From Halomicrococcus gelatinilyticus (lineage in GTDB: Archaea; Halobacteriota; Halobacteria; Halobacteriales; Haladaptataceae), in assembly GCA_024227995.1 (NCBI GenBank), contig CP100465.1:2666001-2730000 (forward strand): a stretch of 64,000 bases of DNA. Direction: 5' to 3'. The notes beneath the pieces were generated by a model. The model had not been told where the DNA came from. It ran no database searches and worked only from the letters and a program-made list of their open reading frames with translations. The position numbers and the translations under genes are program-made. Of this stretch, positions 34,402-42,455 are shown piece by piece. Numbering within the stretch: the first letter of the stretch is position 1; each line of letters starts with the position of its first letter.

Positions 34402-35697
34402 GTGTCGGGAGGGTCAGGTGGCGGATCGCTCCGCCTGTTCGGTGACCGCGAGTTCGTCGCCTTAGCCGGTACTGCGTTCGCCCGGAGCCAGGCGTACTCG
34501 ACCATCCTCATCGCGCTGGCGCTGTACGCCGACATGTTCCACGCCAGCCGGACCGTCGAGGGCCTGTTCGGGACGGCGTTCGCGGTCGTCCAGCTCCTCA
34601 TCGTCCTCCCGCTCGGCCGGTACATCGACACGCGCAACGCGAAGCGGTTCCTGCTCGCCGGCCTCCTGCTCAACGTCGTCGTGTTCGTCGGGTTCAACTT
34701 CGTCGACAGCATCGAGCACGTCATCCTGATCCGGACGCTCCAGGGTCTGAGCGCCAGCGTTCTCTGGCTCACCGGGACGACCGTCGTCGGCGAGATTTCC
34801 GACGAGGGCTCCCGCGGGCTGTGGATCGGTACGTACAACCAGGTCGGTGCGTTCTCCAGCCTGTTCGGCGACGTCTTCGGCGGCCTCCTCCTCTTCCTCT
34901 ACGGGTTCGAGGAGACGTACGCGGTGCTCAGCGCCATCACCCTCGGCGCGTTCTTCGCCGTCCTCTTCTTCCTCCGGGACAACCCGGGCGGACGGACGGA
35001 CCCAGAGGAGGCGAGCGGTCTGGAGACCATCCAGACGCTGCTGGACCGCACCGCTGTCCGGGCACTGGTGTTCTTCCGGGTCGCGTTCAGCGTCGGCAAG
35101 ATGGCGGTCATCATCTTCCTGCCCATCTACGCTCGCACCGAGTTCGGCATCAACCCCTTCGTCATCGGCGGCATCATGGCCGGCGGGAAGCTGACGAAGT
35201 CGCTCACGCAGGGGAAGGTCGGCGACTGGACGGACCGCGTCGGCAACAAGTACCAGTTCATCCTCGCGGGCGCGCTCGTGTACGCGGTGGGGACTGCACT
35301 CATCCCCTTCGCCGGCATCGCCCACCAGTACGTCCCCGGGACGACGGTCCGCGCGTTCGGGGCGTCGATGGACCTCCCGGGTGCCTTCTTCGTCCTGTTC
35401 GCGGCGTACGCCGTCCTGGGTATCGGCGACAGCCTCCGACTCCCCGCGAGCATGGCGCTGTTCGTCGAGGAGGGGGAGCACTTCGACGCCGTCGCCTCCA
35501 GCCTCTCGCTGCGCTCCATCGCGTGGAAGGTCGGCCAGGTCGGCGGCCCGGTGCTCATCGGCGCCGTCTGGGACGCGACCACCGTCTGGGTCGCGTTCTG
35601 GTCCGCGTCGGCGTTCATCGTCGTCTCCTCCGTGGTGTTCGCGTCGCTGTTCAGCATCGACCCCGACCCGACCGGCGACGCCGTCGCGGGCGACTGA
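34402..35697 (+). CDS. Major facilitator superfamily transporter
   Basis: 431 residues with about twelve hydrophobic segments and a Gly/Ser N-terminus (MSGGSGGGSLRLFGDREFVA). The MFS loop 2-3 motif appears as GRYIDTRNAKRFLLAG near residue 72, and a second-half version as GKVGDWTDRVGNKYQFILAG near 270. Substrate unknown; closest in look to multidrug/sugar-type carriers. The GTG start is set by the promoter at 34369. The next gene follows after 61 bases on the same strand. Confidence 0.88.
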   Translation: MSGGSGGGSLRLFGDREFVALAGTAFARSQAYSTILIALALYADMFHASRTVEGLFGTAFAVVQLLIVLPLGRYIDTRNAKRFLLAGLLLNVVVFVGFNFVDSIEHVILIRTLQGLSASVLWLTGTTVVGEISDEGSRGLWIGTYNQVGAFSSLFGDVFGGLLLFLYGFEETYAVLSAITLGAFFAVLFFLRDNPGGRTDPEEASGLETIQTLLDRTAVRALVFFRVAFSVGKMAVIIFLPIYARTEFGINPFVIGGIMAGGKLTKSLTQGKVGDWTDRVGNKYQFILAGALVYAVGTALIPFAGIAHQYVPGTTVRAFGASMDLPGAFFVLFAAYAVLGIGDSLRLPASMALFVEEGEHFDAVASSLSLRSIAWKVGQVGGPVLIGAVWDATTVWVAFWSASAFIVVSSVVFASLFSIDPDPTGDAVAGD

Positions 35698-35758
35698 CGC
35701 TCGCCGGCGCGACGTCGACAACGCAACCGTCAAACCGGTGAAGGTCCAACGGGAACGC

Positions 35759-36127
35759 ATGGACGAACAACCGGGACTCTCGGACCAGTACCGAAAGTCC
35801 AGTCCGTGGCCGCTTTTCATCGCGGTCGGACTCGCGCTGTTCGAGGTGGGAATCGTGCTCGCCGACGTCCTCTTTCCCGTCGCCGTCGGGGGGATGTTGA
35901 TGTTCGTCGGCAGCATCGTCGGTATCCTCCGCGAGTCGGAGTACATCGACAACCCGTGGAAGGCGATGGTCGTCTGCGCCGGCCTGGCGTTCGCGGTCGG
36001 TGGCGCTCTCTGGACGCTGACCTCGGCAGACTCGGTCCAGTTGCGCGGCACCGCCATCGTCGTCGGCGGCGCGGTCCTGCTCGTCGGCGCCATCGCCGGG
36101 TCGCTGTGGCAGCCGACGGCGGCGTAG
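35759..36127 (+). CDS. Cox-cluster membrane protein, DUF7541-like
   Basis: 122 residues, MDEQPGLSDQYRKSSPWPLF at the start. Four hydrophobic helices (about 18-36, 39-56, 66-84, 95-115). From memory it resembles DUF7541 proteins found just upstream of haloarchaeal oxidase subunit I, and coxA lies two genes downstream. A part in oxidase assembly is inferred from context only. Confidence 0.75.
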   Translation: MDEQPGLSDQYRKSSPWPLFIAVGLALFEVGIVLADVLFPVAVGGMLMFVGSIVGILRESEYIDNPWKAMVVCAGLAFAVGGALWTLTSADSVQLRGTAIVVGGAVLLVGAIAGSLWQPTAA

Positions 36128-36253
36128 TTGGTGCCGTTCCGACGGCTGCGCGGGAGGTGATTCCGTCTGCAATCACGACCGCTCTCCCCCGCTGTCGCGT
36201 TCCGGACGGAATCACAAACCTATTTGTTACGCCCGGGGCAACGGTCCGGTAAT

Positions 36254-36463
36254 ATGGCAGAACGCGTCTTCGACAAGGAAACGCTGCTGGACATCACGGT
36301 GAACGTCGTGCCGCTCGGTATCCTCGTGTTCTTCCTGGCGCTGTTCATCGCGTTGAACACCTGGTCGGGAAGCCTCCTGATAGACGTCCTGAGCTGGGCG
36401 CTCATCGTCGTGCCCTTCGTCCTCCTCGGTCTGTTAACCTATCTCGCCGCGCGGAAAATCTAG
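36254..36463 (+). CDS. Cox-cluster membrane protein, DUF6684-like
   Basis: 69 residues starting MAERVFDKETLLDITVNVVP with two membrane helices (PLGILVFFLALFIALNTW and VLSWALIVVPFVLLGLLTYL). It matches my memory of the DUF6684 family in haloarchaeal cox clusters. It starts 58 bases before the coxA leader region. A TATTTGTTA element lies about 30 bases upstream of the ATG. Likely an accessory or assembly factor of the oxidase. Confidence 0.8.
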   Translation: MAERVFDKETLLDITVNVVPLGILVFFLALFIALNTWSGSLLIDVLSWALIVVPFVLLGLLTYLAARKI

Positions 36464-36520
36464 ATAGGGCGCGGAGCCGGAACCTAACCTTTCTTTACCC
36501 TGTAGTTCTCACGGTCGTCC

Positions 36521-38272
36521 ATGGCAGACACTGGGCAGATTGCTCTCACGGTCGTGATGGGAGTGCTCCTGCTCGCCGTCGCCGCCTTCCTCTCGCGGAT
36601 CGAGGACTGGCGGTCGTACACGCCTCTCAGCGGAGGGGGGTACGGGTACGGGGAGCACTCCGGACACGCGCACGAAGAGAAGCCTTCAGGAATCATCCGC
36701 TGGTTGACCACGGTCGACCACAAGGACATCGGGATGCTGTACGGGGCGCTCGCCCTGTTCTCGTTCGCGTGGGGCGGCATCGCGGTCCTGCTGATGCGGG
36801 CCGAACTGTTCGCCCCCGGCGTCGACGTCATCGGCGAGGAGTTCTACAACGCGCTGCTGACGACCCACGGCATCACGATGCTGTTCCTGTTCGGGACGCC
36901 GATCATCGCGGCGTTCGGGAACTACTTCATCCCGCTGCTGATCGGGGCCGACGACATGGCGTTCCCGCGCATCAACGCCATCGCGTTCTGGCTGCTCCCG
37001 CCGTCGGCGGTGCTCATCTGGATCGGCTTCCCGCTCGCGATGACGAGCATCAACGTCGATCCGGCCCAGACGAGTTGGACGATGTACACGCCGCTGACGA
37101 CGGCCAAGGCCAACCCCGGCATCGACTTCATGCTGCTGGGGCTGCACCTCTCTGGAATCAGTACGACGATGGGGGCGATCAACTTCATCGCCACCATCTT
37201 CACCGAGCGCGGTGACGACGTCGGCTGGCCGGACCTCGACATCTTCTCGTGGACGCTGCTGACCCAATCGGGCATCATCCTGTTCGCGTTCCCGCTGCTG
37301 GGGAGCGCGCTCCTGATGCTGCTGGCCGACCGCAACTTCGACACGGTGTTCTTCGCCGCAGAGGGCGGTGGTGCCATCCTCTGGCAGCACCTGTTCTGGT
37401 TCTTCGGCCACCCCGAAGTGTACGTGCTGGTGCTGCCCCCGATGGGCATCGTCAGCCTCGTCCTACCGCGGTTCTCCGGACGGAAGCTGTTCGGGTTCAA
37501 GTTCGTCGTCTACTCGACGCTGGCGATCGGCGTGCTGAGCTTCGGCGTCTGGGCCCACCACATGTTCGCCACCGGCATCGACCCGCGCATCCGCGCGAGC
37601 TTCATGGCGGTGTCGCTGGCCATCGCGGTGCCGAGCGCGGTGAAGGTGTTCAACTGGATCACCACGATGTGGAACGGTCGGCTCCGGCTGACCGCGCCGA
37701 TGCTGTTCAGCATCGGGTTCGTCCAGAACTTCATCATCGGCGGGGTGACGGGCGTGTTCCTCGCCTCCATCCCCGTCGACCTCGTGCTCCACGACACCTA
37801 CTACGTCGTCGGGCACTTCCACTACGTCGTGATGGGCGCCATCGCCATGGCCGGCTTCTCGGCGTTCTACTACTGGTTCCCCATCTTCACCGGGAAGATG
37901 TACCAGAAACGCCTCGCCCACTGGCACTTCTGGCTCAGCATGGTCGGCTCGAACGTCACGTTCTTCGCCATGCTGTTCCTCGGCTACGGCGGCATGCCGC
38001 GGCGGTACGCGACCTACCTCCCGCAGTTCGCCACGTGGCACCAGGTCGCCACCGTCGGCGCGTTCGTCATGGGCCTCGGTCAGCTCATCTTCGTCTGGAA
38101 CGTCGTCGAGTCGTGGCTCGAGGGTCCCGTCGTCGAGGACCCCGACCCGTGGCACCTCGAGGAGGACGGCCTCCGCACGAAGGAGTGGGAGTGGTTCGAG
38201 AAGAAGCAGGAGACGATGCTGACGGACGGCGGCGAGGAGCAGGACGGTCCTGACGCTCCCGCGGACGACTAG
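36521..38272 (+). CDS. coxA: Heme-copper oxidase subunit I
   Basis: Catalytic subunit reducing O2 to water and pumping protons. 583 residues. An extra N-terminal membrane helix (IALTVVMGVLLLAVAAFLS) precedes the core. Core signatures: heme ligand His in LLTTHGITMLFLF, CuB site FWFFGHPEVYVLVLPPMG (with the Tyr that cross-links to His), the HH pair in GVWAHHMFATG, and heme ligands in YYVVGHFHYVVMGA. The acidic tail is hydrophilic. A CTTTACC element about 27 bases upstream fits the ATG at 36521. Subunits II and III lie 21 kb away. Confidence 0.97.
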   Translation: MADTGQIALTVVMGVLLLAVAAFLSRIEDWRSYTPLSGGGYGYGEHSGHAHEEKPSGIIRWLTTVDHKDIGMLYGALALFSFAWGGIAVLLMRAELFAPGVDVIGEEFYNALLTTHGITMLFLFGTPIIAAFGNYFIPLLIGADDMAFPRINAIAFWLLPPSAVLIWIGFPLAMTSINVDPAQTSWTMYTPLTTAKANPGIDFMLLGLHLSGISTTMGAINFIATIFTERGDDVGWPDLDIFSWTLLTQSGIILFAFPLLGSALLMLLADRNFDTVFFAAEGGGAILWQHLFWFFGHPEVYVLVLPPMGIVSLVLPRFSGRKLFGFKFVVYSTLAIGVLSFGVWAHHMFATGIDPRIRASFMAVSLAIAVPSAVKVFNWITTMWNGRLRLTAPMLFSIGFVQNFIIGGVTGVFLASIPVDLVLHDTYYVVGHFHYVVMGAIAMAGFSAFYYWFPIFTGKMYQKRLAHWHFWLSMVGSNVTFFAMLFLGYGGMPRRYATYLPQFATWHQVATVGAFVMGLGQLIFVWNVVESWLEGPVVEDPDPWHLEEDGLRTKEWEWFEKKQETMLTDGGEEQDGPDAPADD

Positions 38273-38508
38273 GTAGCAGCGTCGACGTCGCACAGTAACC
38301 AAACCGCCCTTCTTCGGGTTCCGATACGACCAGCAGCGGTGCGCGGACGAGGTCGTCGTGGCCGCCAGTTGGCACCGAGTACACAGACAACAGTGGCTAC
38401 GTGGCGTGCGTCGACGAATGCAGGACGAGACGTGGGTCGGTGCAGACGCGGTGCGTGCGTCGGTCCGAACTGTACCTGGGGTGCGGCGAAGCGGGCACGG
38501 CGCGCGGC

Positions 38509-38595
38509 CTACGTCGTCGCCAGGACGATCCCCATCGCGAACATGAGTACGGTGATGCCGCCGAGGACGAGCGCGAGCAGTTCTTTCTCGGTCAT
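38509..38595 (-). CDS. 28-residue membrane microprotein near coxA
   Basis: A complete frame on the minus strand: ATG at 38595, MTEKELLALVLGGITVLMFA and then MGIVLATT, stop at 38509. It is one membrane helix with a charged N-terminus, the pattern of small oxidase subunits (CydX/CcoS-like in principle). It sits between coxA and the cox-cluster protein at 38655, to which it is divergent. The sense of the codons and the clean hydrophobic profile argue for a real gene, but it is very short. Confidence 0.6.
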   Translation of the reverse strand: MTEKELLALVLGGITVLMFAMGIVLATT

Positions 38596-38654
38596 ACGTC
38601 CTCTTGGCTTGGTCGAATGAAAAGGCTAATCCTCTGCGTGTCCAACGTTCGACC

Positions 38655-38924
38655 GTGCCCCAGCGACTCGACGGCTCCGCGCTCGTCGTCACGATGTACG
38701 CCATCATCGTCGCCTTCGCGGGGACGGTCGGTGCAATCATCGGCGCGCTCGCGCCAGACCTGCTCGGCCAGGAGCTCGAACCGGTGATGCTCCTCGGCGT
38801 CGTGAAGATCCAGCCGACGCCGCTCGGACTGGCCGTCTTCGGCTCGGTGACCATCGGACTCGTCCTCGGCGTGCTGCTCGTGCTGGTGATGTACGTCTCC
38901 CGGTACGACGACGCCGCCGTGTGA
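38655..38924 (+). CDS. Cox-cluster membrane protein, DUF7520-like
   Basis: 89 residues from a GTG start (VPQRLDGSALVVTMYAIIVA). Two or three hydrophobic segments (VVTMYAIIVAFAGTVGAIIG, LAVFGSVTIGLVLGVLLVLV) and the tail MYVSRYDDAAV. The PTPLG..FG.VT.G..LGVLL pattern is what I recall from haloarchaeal cox-cluster proteins (DUF7520). A TTG at 38604 would add 17 residues unlike the family. Its place after coxA supports a role with the oxidase. Confidence 0.75.
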   Translation: MPQRLDGSALVVTMYAIIVAFAGTVGAIIGALAPDLLGQELEPVMLLGVVKIQPTPLGLAVFGSVTIGLVLGVLLVLVMYVSRYDDAAV

Positions 38925-39081
38925 CGCTTCGGTGGTCGCTCGTCGGTCGGTTCCCGCGGACGTTCGTCGATGGCTGCTCCGGCAGTGGCCCGACCGCCGG
39001 CGTCACGTTTTTCGACGAACGTCCTTTCGCTCGGCAACGCTCACCGAATCCTTAATGCACTGTCCTGAAGAAGGTACGCGC

Positions 39082-40782
39082 ATGTACGACGAGGACGACC
39101 TGGAGGAGATACGGCAAGCCAGGGAGGAGTGGGAGGAGGACACCCTCGGACCCACGCTGGAGCGGTTCGGGGAGCGCAAGGACCGCTTCGCCACCGTCTC
39201 GAACCTGGAAGTCGACCGCCTCTACGACCCCAGCGACGTCGCCGACCTCGACCTGGAGGAGGACCTGGGTTACCCCGGCGAGGAGCCGTACACGCGCGGG
39301 GTCTACCCGACGATGTACCGTGGTCGGTCCTGGACGATGCGCCAGTTCGCCGGCTTCGGCGCTGCGGAGGAGACCAACGAGCGGTTCCACTACCTCATCG
39401 ACGAGGGCCAGACCGGGCTCTCGACGGCGTTCGACATGCCGAGCCTGATGGGCATCGATTCGGACGACCCGATGTCCATCGGCGAGGTCGGCAAGGAGGG
39501 CGTCGCCGTCGACACCCTGCGCGACATGGAGATACTGTTCGACGGCATCGACCTCGGGGAGGTGTCGACGAGCTTCACCATCAACCCGAGCGCACCCGTC
39601 ATCTACGCGATGTACGTCGCGCTGGCCGACCAGCAGGGCGTCCCTCGCGAGGAGATACGGGGCACCATCCAGAACGACATGCTCAAGGAGTTCATCGCCC
39701 AGAAGGAGTGGGTCGTTCCGCCGGAGCCCAGCCTCGACGTCGTCACCGACACCGTCGAGTTCGCCGTCGAGGAGACGCCGAAGTTCAAGCCCATCTCCAT
39801 CTCGGGCTACCACATCCGCGAGGCCGGCTCGACCGCCGTCCAGGAGCTCGCGTTCACCCTCGCCGACGGCTTCGCCTACGTCGAGGACGCCATCGACCGC
39901 GGGCTCGACGTCGACGAGTTCGCTCCCCAGCTCTCGTTCTTCTTCAACTCCCACAACTCCATCTTCGAGGAGGTCGCGAAGTTCCGCGCCGCGCGGCGCA
40001 TCTACGCGACCGTCATGGAGGAGTGGTACGACGCCGAGGCCGACGCCAGCAAGCAGCTGAAGTTCCACACCCAGACCGCGGGCCAGAGTCTGACCGCCCA
40101 GCAGCCGCTGAACAACATCGTCCGGGTGACCATCCAGGCGCTCGCGGGCGTCCTCGGCGGCACCCAGAGCCTCCACACCAACAGCTTCGACGAGGCGCTG
40201 GCACTGCCCAGCGAGGAGGCGGTTCGCGTCGCGCTGCGCACCCAGCAGATAATCGCCGAGGAGTCCGGCGCGGCCGACATCATCGACCCCCTCGGCGGCA
40301 GCTTCGCCGTCGAGAGCCTCACCGACGAGGTCGAGGAGAAGGCGATGGCGTACATCGAGGAGATAAAGGAGATGGGCGACGGCTCGGTCCGCGACGGCGT
40401 CCTCGAGGGCATCGACCGCGGCTACTTCCACCGCGAGATCCAGGAGTCCTCCTACGAGTACCAGGAGCGCGTCGAGGACGGCGAGGAGGTCGTCGTCGGC
40501 GTCAACGAGTACGAGATCGAGGAGGAGACCAAACCGGAAATCCTCACGGTCGACGAGGAGGTCCAGGAGCGCCAGCTCGACCGCCTGGAGTCGGTCAAGG
40601 AGGAGCGCGACGACGATGCCGTCGAGGCGGCATTGGACGCCCTCGAAGACGCCGTCGAGAACGACGAGAACGTCATGCCCTACATCGTCGACGCGGTCAA
40701 GACCTACGCGACGATGGGCGAGATCATGGCCGTCTTCGAGGAGCGGTACGGCAGCTACCAGGAGACGGTCGGCCTGGCCTGA
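39082..40782 (+). CDS. mcmA: Acyl-CoA mutase large (catalytic) subunit, methylmalonyl-CoA mutase type
   Basis: 566 residues, the length of the separate catalytic subunit; the B12-binding subunit is not in this window. It isomerises methylmalonyl-CoA and succinyl-CoA in propionate or branched-chain metabolism. Signatures: TRGVYPTMYRGRSWTMRQFA, GFGAAEETNERFHYLI, GLSTAFDMPSLMGIDSDDP, ISISGYHIREAGSTAVQELA, and LHTNSFDEALALPSEEAVRV. The ATG at 39082 is chosen over 39055 because a CTTAATGC element (39048-39055) lies 27-34 bases before it. Confidence 0.95.
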   Translation: MYDEDDLEEIRQAREEWEEDTLGPTLERFGERKDRFATVSNLEVDRLYDPSDVADLDLEEDLGYPGEEPYTRGVYPTMYRGRSWTMRQFAGFGAAEETNERFHYLIDEGQTGLSTAFDMPSLMGIDSDDPMSIGEVGKEGVAVDTLRDMEILFDGIDLGEVSTSFTINPSAPVIYAMYVALADQQGVPREEIRGTIQNDMLKEFIAQKEWVVPPEPSLDVVTDTVEFAVEETPKFKPISISGYHIREAGSTAVQELAFTLADGFAYVEDAIDRGLDVDEFAPQLSFFFNSHNSIFEEVAKFRAARRIYATVMEEWYDAEADASKQLKFHTQTAGQSLTAQQPLNNIVRVTIQALAGVLGGTQSLHTNSFDEALALPSEEAVRVALRTQQIIAEESGAADIIDPLGGSFAVESLTDEVEEKAMAYIEEIKEMGDGSVRDGVLEGIDRGYFHREIQESSYEYQERVEDGEEVVVGVNEYEIEEETKPEILTVDEEVQERQLDRLESVKEERDDDAVEAALDALEDAVENDENVMPYIVDAVKTYATMGEIMAVFEERYGSYQETVGLA

Positions 40783-40932
40783 CGCTTCGGCCCCTCTTTC
40801 TCTTCGCTGCTGGTGTGGTTGCTTCGCTCGTGATGCCGTCGAGCAGCGACAGACGCTCACCAGCGATGACGAACGACATTCACGTGTCCGCTATCGTATC
40901 CTGAAAACCGAGCGGCTCGGCGGCGTTAAGCC

Positions 40933-40942
40933 AGTTTTATAA
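40933..40942 (+). promoter_or_regulatory. TATA box of the lipoprotein-archaellin gene
   Basis: TTTTATAAAT at about 40933-40942, 24-33 bases before the ATG at 40966: a strong leaderless promoter. Confidence 0.7.
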
Positions 40943-40965
40943 ATAGATACGATAGACGATACGTC

Positions 40966-42207
40966 ATGGAATCGAGACGACGGATTGCGATTTCGATCGT
41001 ACTCGTCGCGCTCGTCGCGGTGGCGGGGTGTACGTCGGGTCCCTCCGGGGACTCGTCGGGCACCGACTCGCCCGCGACGAACGGGACGACCGCAACGACC
41101 ACGACGACGAAGACGCTCGACGACCTCTCGTTCCCCGATGGAGCGACCGACGAGGGGGTCGAGAACGGGTCGGCGCTCGCAGCAACGCACGTGGAACGGC
41201 TCTCCGACACGGGGTACGAGGTCGAGGTCACCGCGTCCTACTCCGCCGAGAGCGAGTCGGGGACCAGCACGTACGTCGTCCGGCGAGACGCCGAGACGGG
41301 CGAGATGTACCAGCGAACCGCCAGGAAGAGCAACGGCGATGAACGCGGCGAGTTCGCGTACGCGAACGACACTGCGACCTACACGAAGCGGGGCACGGAC
41401 GACCCGTCGTGGGACGTGAACACGCGCCGGACCAGCGACGACGTGGCTGACAACAACGTCGTCATGGCCGCCGAGTCGATCCTGCCGATGGGCAACTGGA
41501 CGGACCCGAGCGTCGTGTCGGCTGACGGCCAGCCGTTCGTCGAATACGAACTCGACGGAATCGCGCCGGAGCCCGAGTTGATCGATGCAGACACGGTGAC
41601 GAACGCCTCCGGAACGCTACTCGTCGACCAGCAGGGCGTCGTCCACCGCCTCACGCTGACCATCGCACAGGAGCGCGACGGGACCGAGTCGCAGACGAAC
41701 TACGAGTACCACGTGAAGAAGACGGGCGACGTCACGGTCGAGCAACCCGACTGGGTGAGCACGGCCATCGAAGAGACAGAAACGGAGGAGGAGACGACGG
41801 ACTCCTCCCGCGTGCAGATAGTCTCTGGCTTCGGGAGCGTCTCGGACGGCACCGTCGAGACGGTCAATCTTACCGTGATGCGCGCCCCCGGCGCCGACGA
41901 CATCAACCTCTCGATGGCCACCGTCGAGTGGGTCGGCCCCAACGCGGCCACGACGCTCACGGTCGGCGACAGCATGACGGAAGACACGTTCGTCGTCGAA
42001 CCCATCAAGGACGAGGACGGCTCAGCGCCGGTTCTCAACGAGCACGACGACCGGTTCATGATCGCGATGGACGCCTCCGCGGTCGGCGGCGCGCTGGAGG
42101 AGGGCGAGAGCGTCGAACTGAAGGTCACCACCCAGTACGGAACGGTGACGTACTACCGCGCGAACGTCCCAGAGGACCTCTCGGACGAAACCGCGGTGAC
42201 GCTGTAA
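40966..42207 (+). CDS. Lipoprotein with C-terminal archaellin-like domain
   Basis: 413 residues. Residues 1-22 are a lipoprotein signal (VALVAVAGC, lipid on C22). A Thr/Ser linker follows, then a haloarchaeal lipoprotein domain (about 65-263, DUF7537-like from memory; AATHVERLSDTGYEVEV). Residues 282-413 closely follow the outer beta domain of archaellins: VSGFGSVSDGTVETVNLTV, APGADDINLS, VEWVGPNAATTLT, DDRFMIAMDAS, and the terminal VPEDLSDETAVTL. Archaellins normally have a class III (prepilin) signal and an N-terminal assembly helix; both are missing here. So this is a membrane-anchored protein that displays an archaellin-type domain. Function unknown. Confidence 0.85.
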   Translation: MESRRRIAISIVLVALVAVAGCTSGPSGDSSGTDSPATNGTTATTTTTKTLDDLSFPDGATDEGVENGSALAATHVERLSDTGYEVEVTASYSAESESGTSTYVVRRDAETGEMYQRTARKSNGDERGEFAYANDTATYTKRGTDDPSWDVNTRRTSDDVADNNVVMAAESILPMGNWTDPSVVSADGQPFVEYELDGIAPEPELIDADTVTNASGTLLVDQQGVVHRLTLTIAQERDGTESQTNYEYHVKKTGDVTVEQPDWVSTAIEETETEEETTDSSRVQIVSGFGSVSDGTVETVNLTVMRAPGADDINLSMATVEWVGPNAATTLTVGDSMTEDTFVVEPIKDEDGSAPVLNEHDDRFMIAMDASAVGGALEEGESVELKVTTQYGTVTYYRANVPEDLSDETAVTL

Positions 42208-42421
42208 CCGTCGCCGGTTCGCGAACGACTTTTTCGACGGTTGCTCACCGGTAGTGACGACCGTCCGAACGCCTGGAGCACCGGCGCTGGTTACGGCGGG
42301 GACGCGCGTCGAGTAAACGCCACGGTAACGCCGTTGGCCACCTGCGGCGTTTCCGAATCGGTCGTTTACCGTGGTCCGAGCGGCCGACGACGGAGAACGA
42401 CGGATATGGGGTAGGGGAATC

Positions 42422-42429
42422 TTTATGCC
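42422..42429 (+). promoter_or_regulatory. TATA-like element of acs
   Basis: TTTATGCC at 42422-42429, 27-34 bases before the ATG at 42456. Confidence 0.55.
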
Positions 42430-42455
42430 TTTGGTAACTGCACTCTAGCACGGAT

